Below are positions 44,932 through 54,714 of a stretch of DNA of 64,000 nucleotides, piece after piece (the first letter of the stretch is position 1; each line of letters begins with the position of its first letter). A program made the translations under genes and the position numbers. This stretch comes from Sodiomyces alkalinus F11 (taxonomy: Eukaryota > Ascomycota > Sordariomycetes > Glomerellales > Plectosphaerellaceae), in assembly GCF_003711515.1 (NCBI RefSeq), contig NW_021167080.1:4408381-4472380 (forward strand). Reading direction: 5' to 3'. Below the pieces are notes generated by a model. The model was not told the origin of the DNA. It was given only the letters and a program-made list of their open reading frames with translations, and did no database searches.

Positions 44932-45708
44932 ATGGGTAAATCAGCAAGCCCCGAAAAGGGTAAACAAACCACCAAAAAGCGCAAAGCACCCTCATCTGCC
45001 ACCATCTCCGCGATGCCAACCAAGAAGCTCAAACCTGCCGCGAGCGGCTTGTCCGAGGCGCCCCTCCCGCCACCGCCAGCTCCGATTCCCATTCCGACCC
45101 GGACCGCAGTCACAAACGCCCTGAGCGAAACACACCAGTCCGTTCTCGCCGTCCTAAAACCGAAATATGACGTTCTCCCAGCCCTCACCATCTCCTCGAC
45201 CAAAATCCACAAGCGCGTCGTCCGCTCCCTGGATCATCTGCGCAGAGACACAGGCGACCCTCGACCCGCCGTCGTACTGCTCCACGCCCGGCCCCGGGAA
45301 GTCTGCAAGATGATCACCATTGCGGAGCAAGTGAAGCGGGCACTGCTCGCTGCGCCGGGCCCCGAGCCGGGGAGATGGTTCCAATACAACATGCTGTATG
45401 CAGTGCCGCCCAAGCGGAAGGCGCCCGACGTCGTAGACGAGACAGTATTGGGTGGACAGCGGGCCGGGGACGACGATCGCACAGAAGAACACGAGGACGG
45501 CAACGAGGAGGATGACGACGCCGACGATTACTTTGAAGCGTTGGATAGTCGGTTCCAGAAGGCCGTCGTCCCGGAGCGCTCGCGTCAGCATATGTCATTG
45601 AGCATATTCCTTTCCCGAGTGCCGATACCGGAATTGAAAAGCAGAGACGGCGTCTCTGTGCAAGTGAGCGAGGTACCAGGCGACCCAGGCAGGCAGGCCG
45701 AGGTATAA
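44932..45708 (+). CDS. Alba-like nucleic-acid-binding domain protein (possible RNase P/MRP subunit), 258 aa
   Basis: One exon starts at ATG 44932 (MGKSASPEKGKQTTKKRK). The frame is open upstream for 48 codons, but this Met begins a basic, nuclear-type amino end. Residues about 95-185 carry an Alba-like fold pattern: ISSTKIHKRVVRSLDHL, PAVVLLHARPREVCKMITIA and a WFQYNMLY strand. Fungal Alba-superfamily members include the Pop6/Pop7-type subunits of RNase P and RNase MRP; whether this is one of them cannot be settled here. An acidic linker (TEEHEDGNEEDDDADDYFEA) follows, then a short hydrophobic/Ser segment (SLSIFLSRVPIPE). There is no membrane span. Confidence 0.75.
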   Translation: MGKSASPEKGKQTTKKRKAPSSATISAMPTKKLKPAASGLSEAPLPPPPAPIPIPTRTAVTNALSETHQSVLAVLKPKYDVLPALTISSTKIHKRVVRSLDHLRRDTGDPRPAVVLLHARPREVCKMITIAEQVKRALLAAPGPEPGRWFQYNMLYAVPPKRKAPDVVDETVLGGQRAGDDDRTEEHEDGNEEDDDADDYFEALDSRFQKAVVPERSRQHMSLSIFLSRVPIPELKSRDGVSVQVSEVPGDPGRQAEV

Positions 45709-46871
45709 CCTTGACCACGAACGCAAAGATTCCGCATGGGATTGATGGTTGTCACGGCGTTGGAGGGCATTTGTTTTGGCACAAGGGATGAAAAAGGCAC
45801 ATGAGAGGGACAGGCATTAATACCGTACATATATCTGGTGATGGTGGCGTCAGTGTACGATCTCGCGTGGAGGCCAGCTGGCTTCGGGCCCCGAAGGTTC
45901 GAAATATATATCTCGTCGGGCTAGTGAGCCCCGTGGGACTGACAGTTCTTCAGGCCGCTAGTAAGAGGTTAGATAGACCGGATGGAGGGGCATGCGTTGT
46001 CATGGCTTCGAAGTTGATCGCCCATCTCGGATATGCAGGACAGGACGCGATACTGTACTGGCAATCTGGGGATTGAACGCCAGCAAATGGAGGTGAGAAG
46101 AATACGTCTCTCGGACTAGCAACCCAGCTCCTCAACTATTAATCTCTCTACCTGACGACCACACCTCGAGCTCGCTAACACGCTGGACTTGCATGCTCAG
46201 GGACGAGTTACGAGTTGCCATTAGCGGATTGTTCCTCCATTATTGGGAAAAGTCATAAGCTTTGAAGACAGTCTTCTGAATAGGAGAATCAGCCTCCATT
46301 ACTCTTTCACGGGTGATCAACATCGAGCTTCGTAGCTGGCGGACGTCTTTCCCCGCTCAAAAGTCAAGCCAAGCTGCACCGGAGCGTCCCATCTCAGGGT
46401 TCACTAGTTCGGGTGCTGTTGATGTAGGAGATTCACGTGGTTACTGACAGGCTGCTCTGACTGCAGCCATACACTCGCCTAGTATTTCCCAGTTACCATG
46501 ATGGCAGGGTCACAATGTAGAAACAGAGAAGATCCAGTGGTGAAAAAGCTGCATTCGTAGCCCCGAAACCATACAAGTGAATCAGTTGCTCTATTGATGT
46601 GTTCCAGTTTGACACCGTATAACCTACAGCCAAATAATGCCCAAATACGCCCTAATCCGCCATAAGGATAGGATCAAGAGATCTTTGAAACGACGTGTTC
46701 CCTAGTATAGACCCCATTGAAAGCATCTTCCCCAAAAGCCCTTCCCCATCTCGCGCGGCATTCAGACCAGATCCAACCATATACAGCGAAAGGCCACAGA
46801 ATATACGTCCCCGAGAGGAGGACAGGGAGCCCAGATAGCTTTTATATAAAAGGTGGTTTCGTATCTCGGTT
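45709..46871. other. gene-free spacer between convergent Alba and VTC1 genes
   Basis: The 1163 bp lie between genes ending towards each other; no gene or repeat was recognised. Confidence 0.5.
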
Positions 46872-47380
46872 TCAGTTCCCGTCGGCTCCCTTGGCCGAAT
46901 AAGTTATTCTGAGCACAAAGTTGACGACAACGGCCAACAGAAGGATGATGGCCAAGAAGGTCGGACCGAAGCGGTCGTCGAAGCCGGCCTGGCCGCGGAT
47001 CCGGATGGATTTGGCACGCCAGTGGTATGTCACGAGGGCATATATCATGGTCAGCATGGCGACGCCAGTGAAGAGGAAGGCGCTGATGAAGGCGGGGCGG
47101 TCGCCGAAGTTGAGCATGCCGATGGCGAGGGCGCCGAGGAGGACGGTGAAATTGAGCCAGGAGAGGAAGGTCCGCTCGTTGGCGAAGAAGACCTTGGGCT
47201 CCACGCGTGTCGGGAGGGCAATTCGCTTGCCTGGACGGGATTCTTGTTAGTATACCTTCGCGTGCGGGGGCCGTGGTTGATGTTGACAAAGATTGGTGAA
47301 CAAGGGAGGTAGACGGAGGTCATAGGTCATAGGTCATAGGTCATACCTGGGGCGGTTTGGAGGAGAGGTTGACTCGACAT
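46872..47380 (-). CDS. VTC1: vacuolar transporter chaperone complex subunit 1 (VTC1), 130 aa
   Basis: Two exons: 47380-47347 (34 bp) and 47230-46872, with a 116-bp intron (GTATGA...TCCAG) in phase 1. The join gives [20 protein letters not shown], the usual Vtc1 amino end. The protein is a DUF202-type three-span membrane protein. The signature [19 protein letters not shown] is followed by spans [34 protein letters not shown] and [20 protein letters not shown]. With the VTC4 polymerase it makes polyphosphate and moves it into the vacuole. Length matches yeast Vtc1. The intron starts inside a four-copy heptamer array. Confidence 0.97.
47318..47345. repeat. GGTCATA heptamer, four perfect copies at the VTC1 5' splice site
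   Basis: On the transcript strand the units read TATGACC; the first one, preceded by G, supplies the GTATGA donor of the VTC1 intron. Confidence 0.95.
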
Positions 47381-48291
47381 TGTGGCCCTTGGACAAGTGA
47401 CGACGAACGTATGGACGGCGAGGAGGTGATTTAGGCGTCGAGATAGGAGGGCGGAAGGCTACGGCTTTCGACTGCGTGGTTCGTTCGCTCTTCGCTGGTT
47501 CCGATACAGGGCCTCTCGGGATGCTGTCAAGTCACCACCAAAAACAACAAGAAGAAGAATAACAACAGACCCGCCAGCCAGTCAATTGAGGTAGCGTGCT
47601 ATGTTGAAAGTTCACATTAACAATTAATCTGAGGGAAAACCGGGAGCGCGTATACGGCTTCAGATGAAAGCTATAGGAATTTGACCGTTGGCATAGAAAA
47701 TTTTAGAACAGAGAAATACCGAAAGAGCAGCCTCGCCTCGTGTAGAGCTTCGAATCCCAGAATTCTTGCCCCGCTTGCATCACACTATCGGTAATACCTG
47801 TAATAATAACATAGCAAGGTGAGCGATTCCGATTCCGATCGAGCTGGGGCTCACGTGCCACAAGCGCCGAGTCTGGTTGGCTAGAGTCCTGTCCAGATTG
47901 CTCCGTAGTTTCCCCGGCAGTGGCAGAACGGCGAGTTACAAAAAGCGATAATGACTACTACGTAAATCATGTGACTTTGTGCTGACATAATGTACTTACT
48001 TGCAGGGAGTGCGGTTGCCCCGCGTACTGGAGATAACAGACGCGAAGTTTCCAAACAGAACCTGGAAGTTATTACGGATAAAGACGAGCGAAAACCAGAT
48101 ATTAATACCCAACCTTCCGATATCATCACTCCACGTAGTCTTGAAACAGGTGGTTCATTCCCCGACGAGATCGTTATTTTCCACCTTCTCTTCCTGGCGC
48201 TGATCCCATCGGTCAACGACGCATCACACAGGACCAGCACACAATCAATCTGTTTTCGGAGTTGCTATCGTCTGCATCGTCAACATCCAAA
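47381..48291. promoter_or_regulatory. divergent intergenic region of VTC1 and the dynein light chain gene
   Basis: The 911 bp separate start codons on opposite strands and should carry both promoters. No distinct element was recognised. Confidence 0.45.
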
Positions 48292-49079
48292 ATGGCCGAC
48301 AACACCGAGAAGACCGGCCCAACTCCCGTAAGGATTGCCTGTCGTCCAGTCCATTCTGACAGTTGACGCTGATAAGAAGATTAGCCCGTCTCCTTCACGA
48401 GACTTAAGCAGATTGCCACCGATGTATGTTCAGGGAATCTTTCTCTTTCACCTTTCACGTTCCTCCTCCTATCCCGTCCCCATCGGAGCTGACTGTTTGG
48501 TGTCATACCAGGCTTGCAACAGTGCAATCGGGAATGCTGAATATTACGACCACGCCAAAACCCTTGAGTGGAATAACACGATTATTGTAAAGCCCTCCTC
48601 TTTGCGGTCCCCTTTTCCATCTTGTTGACGTGTTCGAACGATGATCCCATTTTCACGTTGGGTGGGGGGGGGGGGGGGTGGAAAAAGCAGATGCACTAAC
48701 GCGCTCTTTACTTTACGTACAGTCGACGATTCTCAAGGCCGTAATCTCCGAAGCCACCCCGGCCAACGGTTCATCGCCCGGATACAAGTTCGCATGCAAC
48801 AGCACCATCGTGCAGCACCTGGTCCCGACGTCTGCGTTGAACAAGTCGAAGGGCACCGATGCCGCCATAGAAGAACCCCAGATCTCTACTAGTGAAGATC
48901 CGTCGTCCGGCACCGCAACGGCGACGGATGGCAAGCCTCACGTCGGACGACGAGGCATGCATTCTGCAACCGGTGCTTATTGGGACGAGAAAAAGGATGG
49001 CATGTGGTCGTACAAATACGACGGAGGCGAATCCAAGGGTATGGACGTGGTCGTCATGCTTATCTGGATTGCGATCTGA
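48292..49079 (+). CDS. Tctex-1 type cytoplasmic dynein light chain, 168 aa
   Basis: Four exons: 48292-48327, 48385-48423, 48512-48586 and 48723-49079; all introns are phase 0 (donors GTAAGG, GTATGT, GTAAAG; acceptors TTAG, CCAG, ACAG). The protein reads MADNTEKTGPTP, then FTRLKQIATD, ACNSAIGNAEYYDHAKTLEW, and in exon 4 YKFACNSTIVQHLVPTSAL, GRRGMHSATGAYWDEKKDGM and VVVMLIWIAI: the complete Tctex/DYNLT fold. It acts as a dimer in the dynein motor, linking intermediate chain and cargo. About 35 residues of Ser/Thr/Glu-rich sequence (KGTDAAIEEPQISTSEDP...) sit between two core strands where animal proteins have a short loop, hence the extra length. Intron 3 contains a long G-run near 48662-48678. 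Confidence 0.95.
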
Positions 49080-50102
49080 GCCCATGCGACGCGAGCCCCA
49101 TCGCTTCCCCACTTTGATTCATGCCGCGCCACTCGTTGTCGGAGGAGTATATTGCGGCCTGTATTGCTTTGTCAACTCCACGCATGCGTACACTCTTCCT
49201 CTCAGGACGTGGCCATGTGTCCCATGCTATTGAGGTGGAAGCTATGGTTGTGAAAAACTGGCCTCTCAAGGCAGAGTCGGAACGGCTGTTCTGGATGAAA
49301 AGGGTTCCAGTCGGCCTGAGTTCAGCCGGGTCCGTGTCTGCGTCGGGCAGACTTTTTTTTCATCTTCACGAGGTTTGCTTGATCGTCGTTCACAGCTTGG
49401 AGTTTGTGGTCGTCCTTAGTAATAATGGAATGCGCCGAGTTTTTCCATCTTCACATTCTGTACCCTATCGAGGGAACAAAGGACACCCCACGGGACGAGG
49501 GCTGTGAAAGGAAAGTCGATCCGCCCTGGAGAAGACCAAACTGGGGCGTGTATGACAACTTAACCGTGCCAATTACATTCGTTGATGTTTCCCCCTTGTC
49601 CCCGATTTACGTGTCTTGACATCCACAATTACGGCAGGTAGGGTCCAACATCGTTGGGTTACAATTCTTCGCGTATGTACCCGGCCGTGGCATTGCGACC
49701 ACAAAGGGAAATCCGGCTTGGCAGCAGGAGATCCGGAACCCCCTCGACGGCGACAATAGTGATGTCATGGTGGAGAATTCAATATCTCGTACTTCTGACT
49801 TGAGGGCACATTTACACTACACGTACTGTCAACGATTGACAAGGCGAGAGGGAAGAACGGTAGGTACATGTACAGTGTAGAATCGAAGGAGAATTATGTG
49901 GTCAGAGGTGGAGCTGGTTGGCGTCACAGGATCATCAGGTTCTCCATATATCGAGAAAGATACGGAGGAGGAGAAGATGAAGAGAAAAGAAGGGGGGGAG
50001 ATGGTTGAGAGAACGAGGGGGAAAGACTCGAAGAGCCCAGAAGCCTTATGTGTTTGTTGCTTTACGTTACAAGGGGTTCCTAAGGGCTGTGTTGCAGGAT
50101 CA

Positions 50103-50135
50103 CAGGCTGGCAACAGGCTGGCAACAGGCTGGCAA
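50103..50135. repeat. CAGGCTGGCAA, three perfect copies
   Basis: Three exact 11-bp head-to-tail copies and part of a fourth (CAGGC). Confidence 0.95.
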
Positions 50136-50607
50136 CAGGCCGAGACCTGATTTACCGGCTTATCCAGGATCGACGCAGCGAGTCGAAACCGCGCCGGGGC
50201 GGGATCGAGACAGGTGGTTCGGTCGGGAGGATTAACGGTGTTATCGGATTTCGTAACAGTTGAGGATCGGACATCCGGGGGTGGGGCTGTACTCCGTCCG
50301 CCGTACTCGATCCGGAGTGGAAATTGCTGATCAGGGTCTTGACTCGAAGTGCCAAAGTGCTACTTCGTAAGGGAGGCACTGTACGTACCTGACTTTGCTA
50401 TTGCCTCATACCTCGTACCTCCTACGACGTCCCGGGGATCCATTGGGCAAAACCTCTCGATATACGGAAGGCCCGTATGCCGTATGCTGTAACGTCTTCA
50501 AGCTGGAAAGGTGGTCTACCTGGTCTCGAGTATCGAGGTTAAAAAATACCGACATCCTCGGTACCTACTGAGTATCACTTGCTACCTTAGATGACCTACC
50601 TTGCCTC

Positions 50608-50637
50608 GGTACCTAGGTAGGTATCTACCTAGGTACC
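50608..50637. repeat. perfect inverted repeat, 13-bp arms, 4-base loop
   Basis: GGTACCTAGGTAG, then GTAT, then CTACCTAGGTACC. Each arm itself contains the palindrome TACCTAGGTA. It could form a strong hairpin or cruciform. Confidence 0.95.
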
Positions 50638-51781
50638 TACCAACTGATTACTTCGTCCTTCGTACTTCCTCGCCTTAGGAAGACAACCTAGAGAGGGATA
50701 CCTTAGACTAAGGTACCTCATAGTCCTTCGGGTTGAGGAAGGAGGAACCCAAGGTAATCACCCACATGCCTGTGTTTTGTGGCTGGTTCGTGTAACGGTG
50801 CAATGGTGCTTCTAGTCCGTACACGTGTAGTCCGGGCCTTAGCTCCGGGACAATAAAAAGAAACGCCTTCTTCCATCTTCTGCAACCTACAACGTACGAC
50901 ATACTCCATACTAGACCGTCCTTCATCACCATCTTCTCAACCCAACTCGGTACGAAGCACGAAGCACGAACCACGAACCACACGTGTTAGCCATGCATAG
51001 CACCATCAAAGTCTCAGTTCTGTGTGGGTGGAATCTACCCGAAGCGTACCTACGTGTGATTCACTATTTCCATGAGTGTATCCGTGCTGGAACTCAGAAG
51101 ACAAACCGGCGACCACTAAGAATAACTAGCCTCATGTTCGGAGTTCCCCATTGATCTGCATTAACCCCATTCTCCTTAGTGCCTCCAACTTTTTTAACGC
51201 CTTCTACGCCTTGTACGGAAACCGGTACACCCTACGCTAATTATTCGTACCTCGTTCCTTGTCCGTCCTTTCAGGCTTTTAGACCTGACCTGCCCGTCTC
51301 CTGAGATGGATCTTCCCCCGTCCTTCTGAGAGGGGCCTGAACACCCCGCAATTATACCCACGCCACGAACCAAGTGGCAAGGTCTTGTTCGCCATCATTC
51401 CCTAGTACCTATGGAGTAATAGGAAAAATCAACTCTACCGTGTGTAACGCTCTCATTTCTCCCCACCTTTCTGAAGAGCACGCACGGCGATGACGCCAGC
51501 CGAGAGTTGAAGACCAAAAAAAAAAAGATATCCGACGTGATCTGGACATGGATTAGGTATCGACTCGATCGCGACGCGTTCGTTCTCTTCTGTCCCGGCG
51601 GCTGATTAATAATATCAATGCACGCCTACAGTGTACTTGGGGCTAACCAACTATACATATGGCAGTGGACGTAGGAGCTTATCAAACCCCCCTGGTCGAC
51701 TTCACCCAGTCCCGACGCCTGACCATGCCGAGACCTTTTTCACCCTCCCCTTTGACCATGGGATCCACCTACGGTTCTCTG

Positions 51782-51818
51782 CCACGATAGCCGGGGTGGG
51801 CTAGCCCAGCTATCGTGG
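51782..51818. repeat. nested inverted repeat (10-bp arms around a 12-bp palindrome)
   Basis: The arms CCACGATAGC (51782-51791) and GCTATCGTGG (51809-51818) flank a segment containing the perfect palindrome TGGGCTAGCCCA (51797-51808). It lies about 760 bp upstream of the F-box start. Confidence 0.95.
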
Positions 51819-52578
51819 GTCGAAAGAAGATGCCCGAGTCCAGTCGGCCCCGGCCCAGGGGCCTGCCTGTGCCCCATAGTATTGTGTGCGAAGTGTGGGA
51901 GAAGGAAGGGAAGACACCGCTGGTTTGTCTGCCACACCCAACACCACCACCAATGCTTCTTTTCCACCTTCCGAATTTTTCCTTCCCTCCTCTTCGCCTC
52001 CTACTTGTCTACTGTCCAGCAGTACTCGATATCCCCGTTGCGCTCTCGGTCCGCTGTCCGCTGTCGCTGTCCATTACCCGCTGCTCGTGGTCTTCTGCTG
52101 TTCTCCAACGCATAAATATCCTTCACCCCGGTCCACTGTTCTCTCTGGCCCCCTCCTTGCTTGTGTCTTCATCCCGACAGGAACCAAAAAACCTACCCCG
52201 CGGTTTGTCTGGTTACATGATCTCGCTATTGAGGATTCTTCATCACTATACATACATAAGGCGACCGTAGCGTCAAACCGGCGACGCACTTCTCGACATA
52301 CTCGGCTAGACATTTCACGAAGAACGAGCTTCGGATCTCGGTTGGGCCTAGCTTCTGCGTGTCGTCGGGACATCCCCTGATCACAACGTCGACCTTTTCA
52401 TACCTACACGATATCAAGGCTCCGCGACCTCCCCTCCCCCCTTAACTGGTTTGCTATCAGGGTGCGCGCCAGTCATTTACGAACGGGGGGAATAAAAGAA
52501 CGGAAGCGAACGGAAGCCATTCGCCTCGACCTCTCTGTACAGCGTCATATCGTCCCATCACGTCTGCCCACCGCCACC

Positions 52579-53721
52579 ATGGTTGAAGTTCTGCCCTCCG
52601 CCCTCTCACACCATGGCAGCGCCTCGAATCACCGGGACATCCCCGTCACAGATGTGTCCCGCGTTGCCGCTGCCACCGTGGCAGCCCGTGTGCTGCTGGG
52701 TGCCAGCGTCGCCTCTCGCCCGGAAAATAAGATGATGACCCGCGAGGAGCATATCGCCATGATGAACGAGTTGAACAAGAAGCGCGCTGGCTGGCGGACG
52801 CCCCGTCGCGGCTGGTCCTCCACCGACTGCCCCGTCGTCGGGCCCACCCCGCTCTCGAACATCTCTGCTGCCGCCTCGTCCCCCTTGGCACAGGTTAATA
52901 ATAATCATCACCATGAACCCGTTGAGCGGTCGTACCGCCCTATTCCCGACCGGGCTCCTCCAGCAGCAGTCCGACAGCCGACTCTTCAGAAGCCGGTCGA
53001 ACCAGAGCCTGCAGCCCCAACCGGGCCACAGGCTCGGCCTAAGCCGCCCCCTCCCCGGCGTTCGTACTCCGTCATGGACTACGAACCACCCTCGCCGACG
53101 CACCGTCCCTCGTCTCGCATGGTCATCACCGATCTCCCCTCCGAGATCCATTATGCCGTCTTTGACTTCCTCGACCCCATCGACAGCACCTGTCTCGGTC
53201 TCACCAACAAGCACTTCTACGCCATCCACCGCCGTATGCACGGTTCTGTCCCTCTGTCCTCGCGCCGCGAGGGCCCCAACGACTTGGAGTGGGCCTGGCG
53301 CGGCGCCGGACCCCTCGTCCACGGCAAGGCGGCGGGAGGAGCGCACACGCATACCAGCACCAGCACCAGCACCAGCACCAGCACCAGCACCAGCACCACC
53401 AGCACCAGCACTACCGCCGCCGCCGCGGCCGGCGCCCAGGACGAGGCCGCCCGCGAGCGCCTGCGTGTCAGGGGCCAGGTCTACTGTCGCAAGTGCGGCA
53501 TCTCGCGGTGCGAACTTCACCGGCACCTCCGAGAATGGGTGGCCGCCGCCGGCAAGCCCTACGAGTACTGCGCCGTGACTGCCAAGTACGGTCCGCCTGC
53601 GCCCGAGGACGCGAAGGAGTTCTGTCATCTCAAGAGCCCGAAGCGGCCTCATCGCTGCGGCAGACACTCGCCTAAGGGTACGGGGGCGCTGACTCCTCAG
53701 GAGCAACAGGCCAAGGCATAG
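52579..53721 (+). CDS. F-box protein with Cys/His-rich C-terminus, 380 aa
   Basis: One exon. ATG 52579 in CCACCATGG (MVEVLPSALSHH) is preferred to an upstream in-frame Met because of its context and the CT-rich leader before it. An F-box follows a Pro-rich region: ITDLPSEIHYAVFDFLDPID then TCLGLTNKHFYAIHR at about residues 178-213; this would bind Skp1 in an SCF ubiquitin ligase. A hexanucleotide array encodes an alternating Thr-Ser stretch at about residues 257-280. The C-terminal 85 residues have CRKCG, several His, CAVT, FCHL and RCGRH, so a metal-binding fold is possible. Not recognised beyond the F-box. It is convergent with the GT31 gene. Confidence 0.8.
   Translation: MVEVLPSALSHHGSASNHRDIPVTDVSRVAAATVAARVLLGASVASRPENKMMTREEHIAMMNELNKKRAGWRTPRRGWSSTDCPVVGPTPLSNISAAASSPLAQVNNNHHHEPVERSYRPIPDRAPPAAVRQPTLQKPVEPEPAAPTGPQARPKPPPPRRSYSVMDYEPPSPTHRPSSRMVITDLPSEIHYAVFDFLDPIDSTCLGLTNKHFYAIHRRMHGSVPLSSRREGPNDLEWAWRGAGPLVHGKAAGGAHTHTSTSTSTSTSTSTSTTSTSTTAAAAAGAQDEAARERLRVRGQVYCRKCGISRCELHRHLREWVAAAGKPYEYCAVTAKYGPPAPEDAKEFCHLKSPKRPHRCGRHSPKGTGALTPQEQQAKA
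53353..53411. repeat. ACCAGC hexamer array inside the F-box coding sequence
   Basis: Seven perfect units and a few imperfect ones encode Thr-Ser repeats; the array is in frame, so unit changes alter length without breaking the gene. Confidence 0.95.
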
Positions 53722-54714
53722 ATCTGAACATGGCCGTCCTTTACGAAGGATTCGCGTCAGTGTTCAGATGTCGAAACACACACACACACATATATATGTG
53801 CCGTTGATATTTGAATAATCAGTTTCCGGTCTATAATTGAGCGAGGAGTTCAGGAGAGGAGGGGTTTGCCTTATAAGGTACACAACATAACACAATAACT
53901 TGATAGATGTCTTGTGCATATCAGCAACCATTTAAACCGGGTTTATATTAGACCTTGTCCTCAGAACAATTGCCTTCTTTGACGCTCATTGCTTTTTCTA
54001 CAGTGTTCTCCCCCTGCGCCCCTCCTCATCGTGACAGGTGACCCACAGGTGGCATTACTTACCTGAAACCAACAAACCAGCAGCCAGGCCAGCTATGTAC
54101 GGTGTAGAACCTCCTTTGCCTGTTGTAGATTTCCAGTTCCCCGTGGTTGGGTGCCACCACGCCGGATCATGTCTCGGCTTGTACGCTGAATGAGAAAAAG
54201 TTATTCATGGGCAAACGAATCCAAGATTCACCGGCTTGATACAAGTCTCCAAGGGCACCCAATTTCGACCCGAGGCACGGGGTATCCGAGGCTCAAGACG
54301 AAGGAATGCAATGTGGCACACCAGATCGTATATCTTCTGGCAGAACCGCCAGATATCCTCTTCGGCTCTGACTATCGGGCTCTATTATCCCGTCTCCTCT
54401 TTGTATGCGGAGGCTGTACACAAAGCATGGAAGATACACCCTCATGTAGAGGGAGAAATGAAAAGCCACCAACGAACGCCAACCCATCCGCCGTGGATCA
54501 AGTGCAAGCCGACCGTTCGGTCTCTATTTGGAGTCCGGTCCCGTAATGTCCAACCAGTGGTGAAGCCCCAGACGCCTCCTAATTTTGCGCCCAACCAACG
54601 GGCAAAGGCCAAAAAAAAAAGAGAAAAAAAAAAACGAAGAAGAAAAAAAAAGAACAAAGCAAAATGATTACCCGCTTGTTCTCGGCGGTGGTTTTCGTCC
54701 CACTGTGGCCAATG
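53722..54714. other. gene-free spacer between convergent F-box and GT31 genes
   Basis: No gene is supported. A CA/TA microsatellite lies at about 53777-53799 and an A-rich tract at about 54610-54658. Confidence 0.5.

Larger units (their letters stand above)
49080..52578. other. 3.5-kb gene-free stretch with inverted repeats upstream of the F-box gene
   Basis: No gene is supported; the open frames at 51740-52417 overlap in several frames and look like a CT-rich leader. It holds an 11-bp tandem array (50103-50135), a perfect 13-bp inverted repeat (50608-50637), many GTACCT/TACTTCGTA strings at 50340-50720, and a hairpin at 51782-51818. Confidence 0.5.

Noticed and set aside
51815..52380. Two overlapping plus-strand open frames of 151 and 164 residues
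   Set aside because: They lie in the CT-rich leader before the F-box start and look like chance frames.
52606..53706. 366-residue minus-strand open frame opposite the F-box gene
   Set aside because: Its Gly-Ala repeats come from the hexamer array read backwards.
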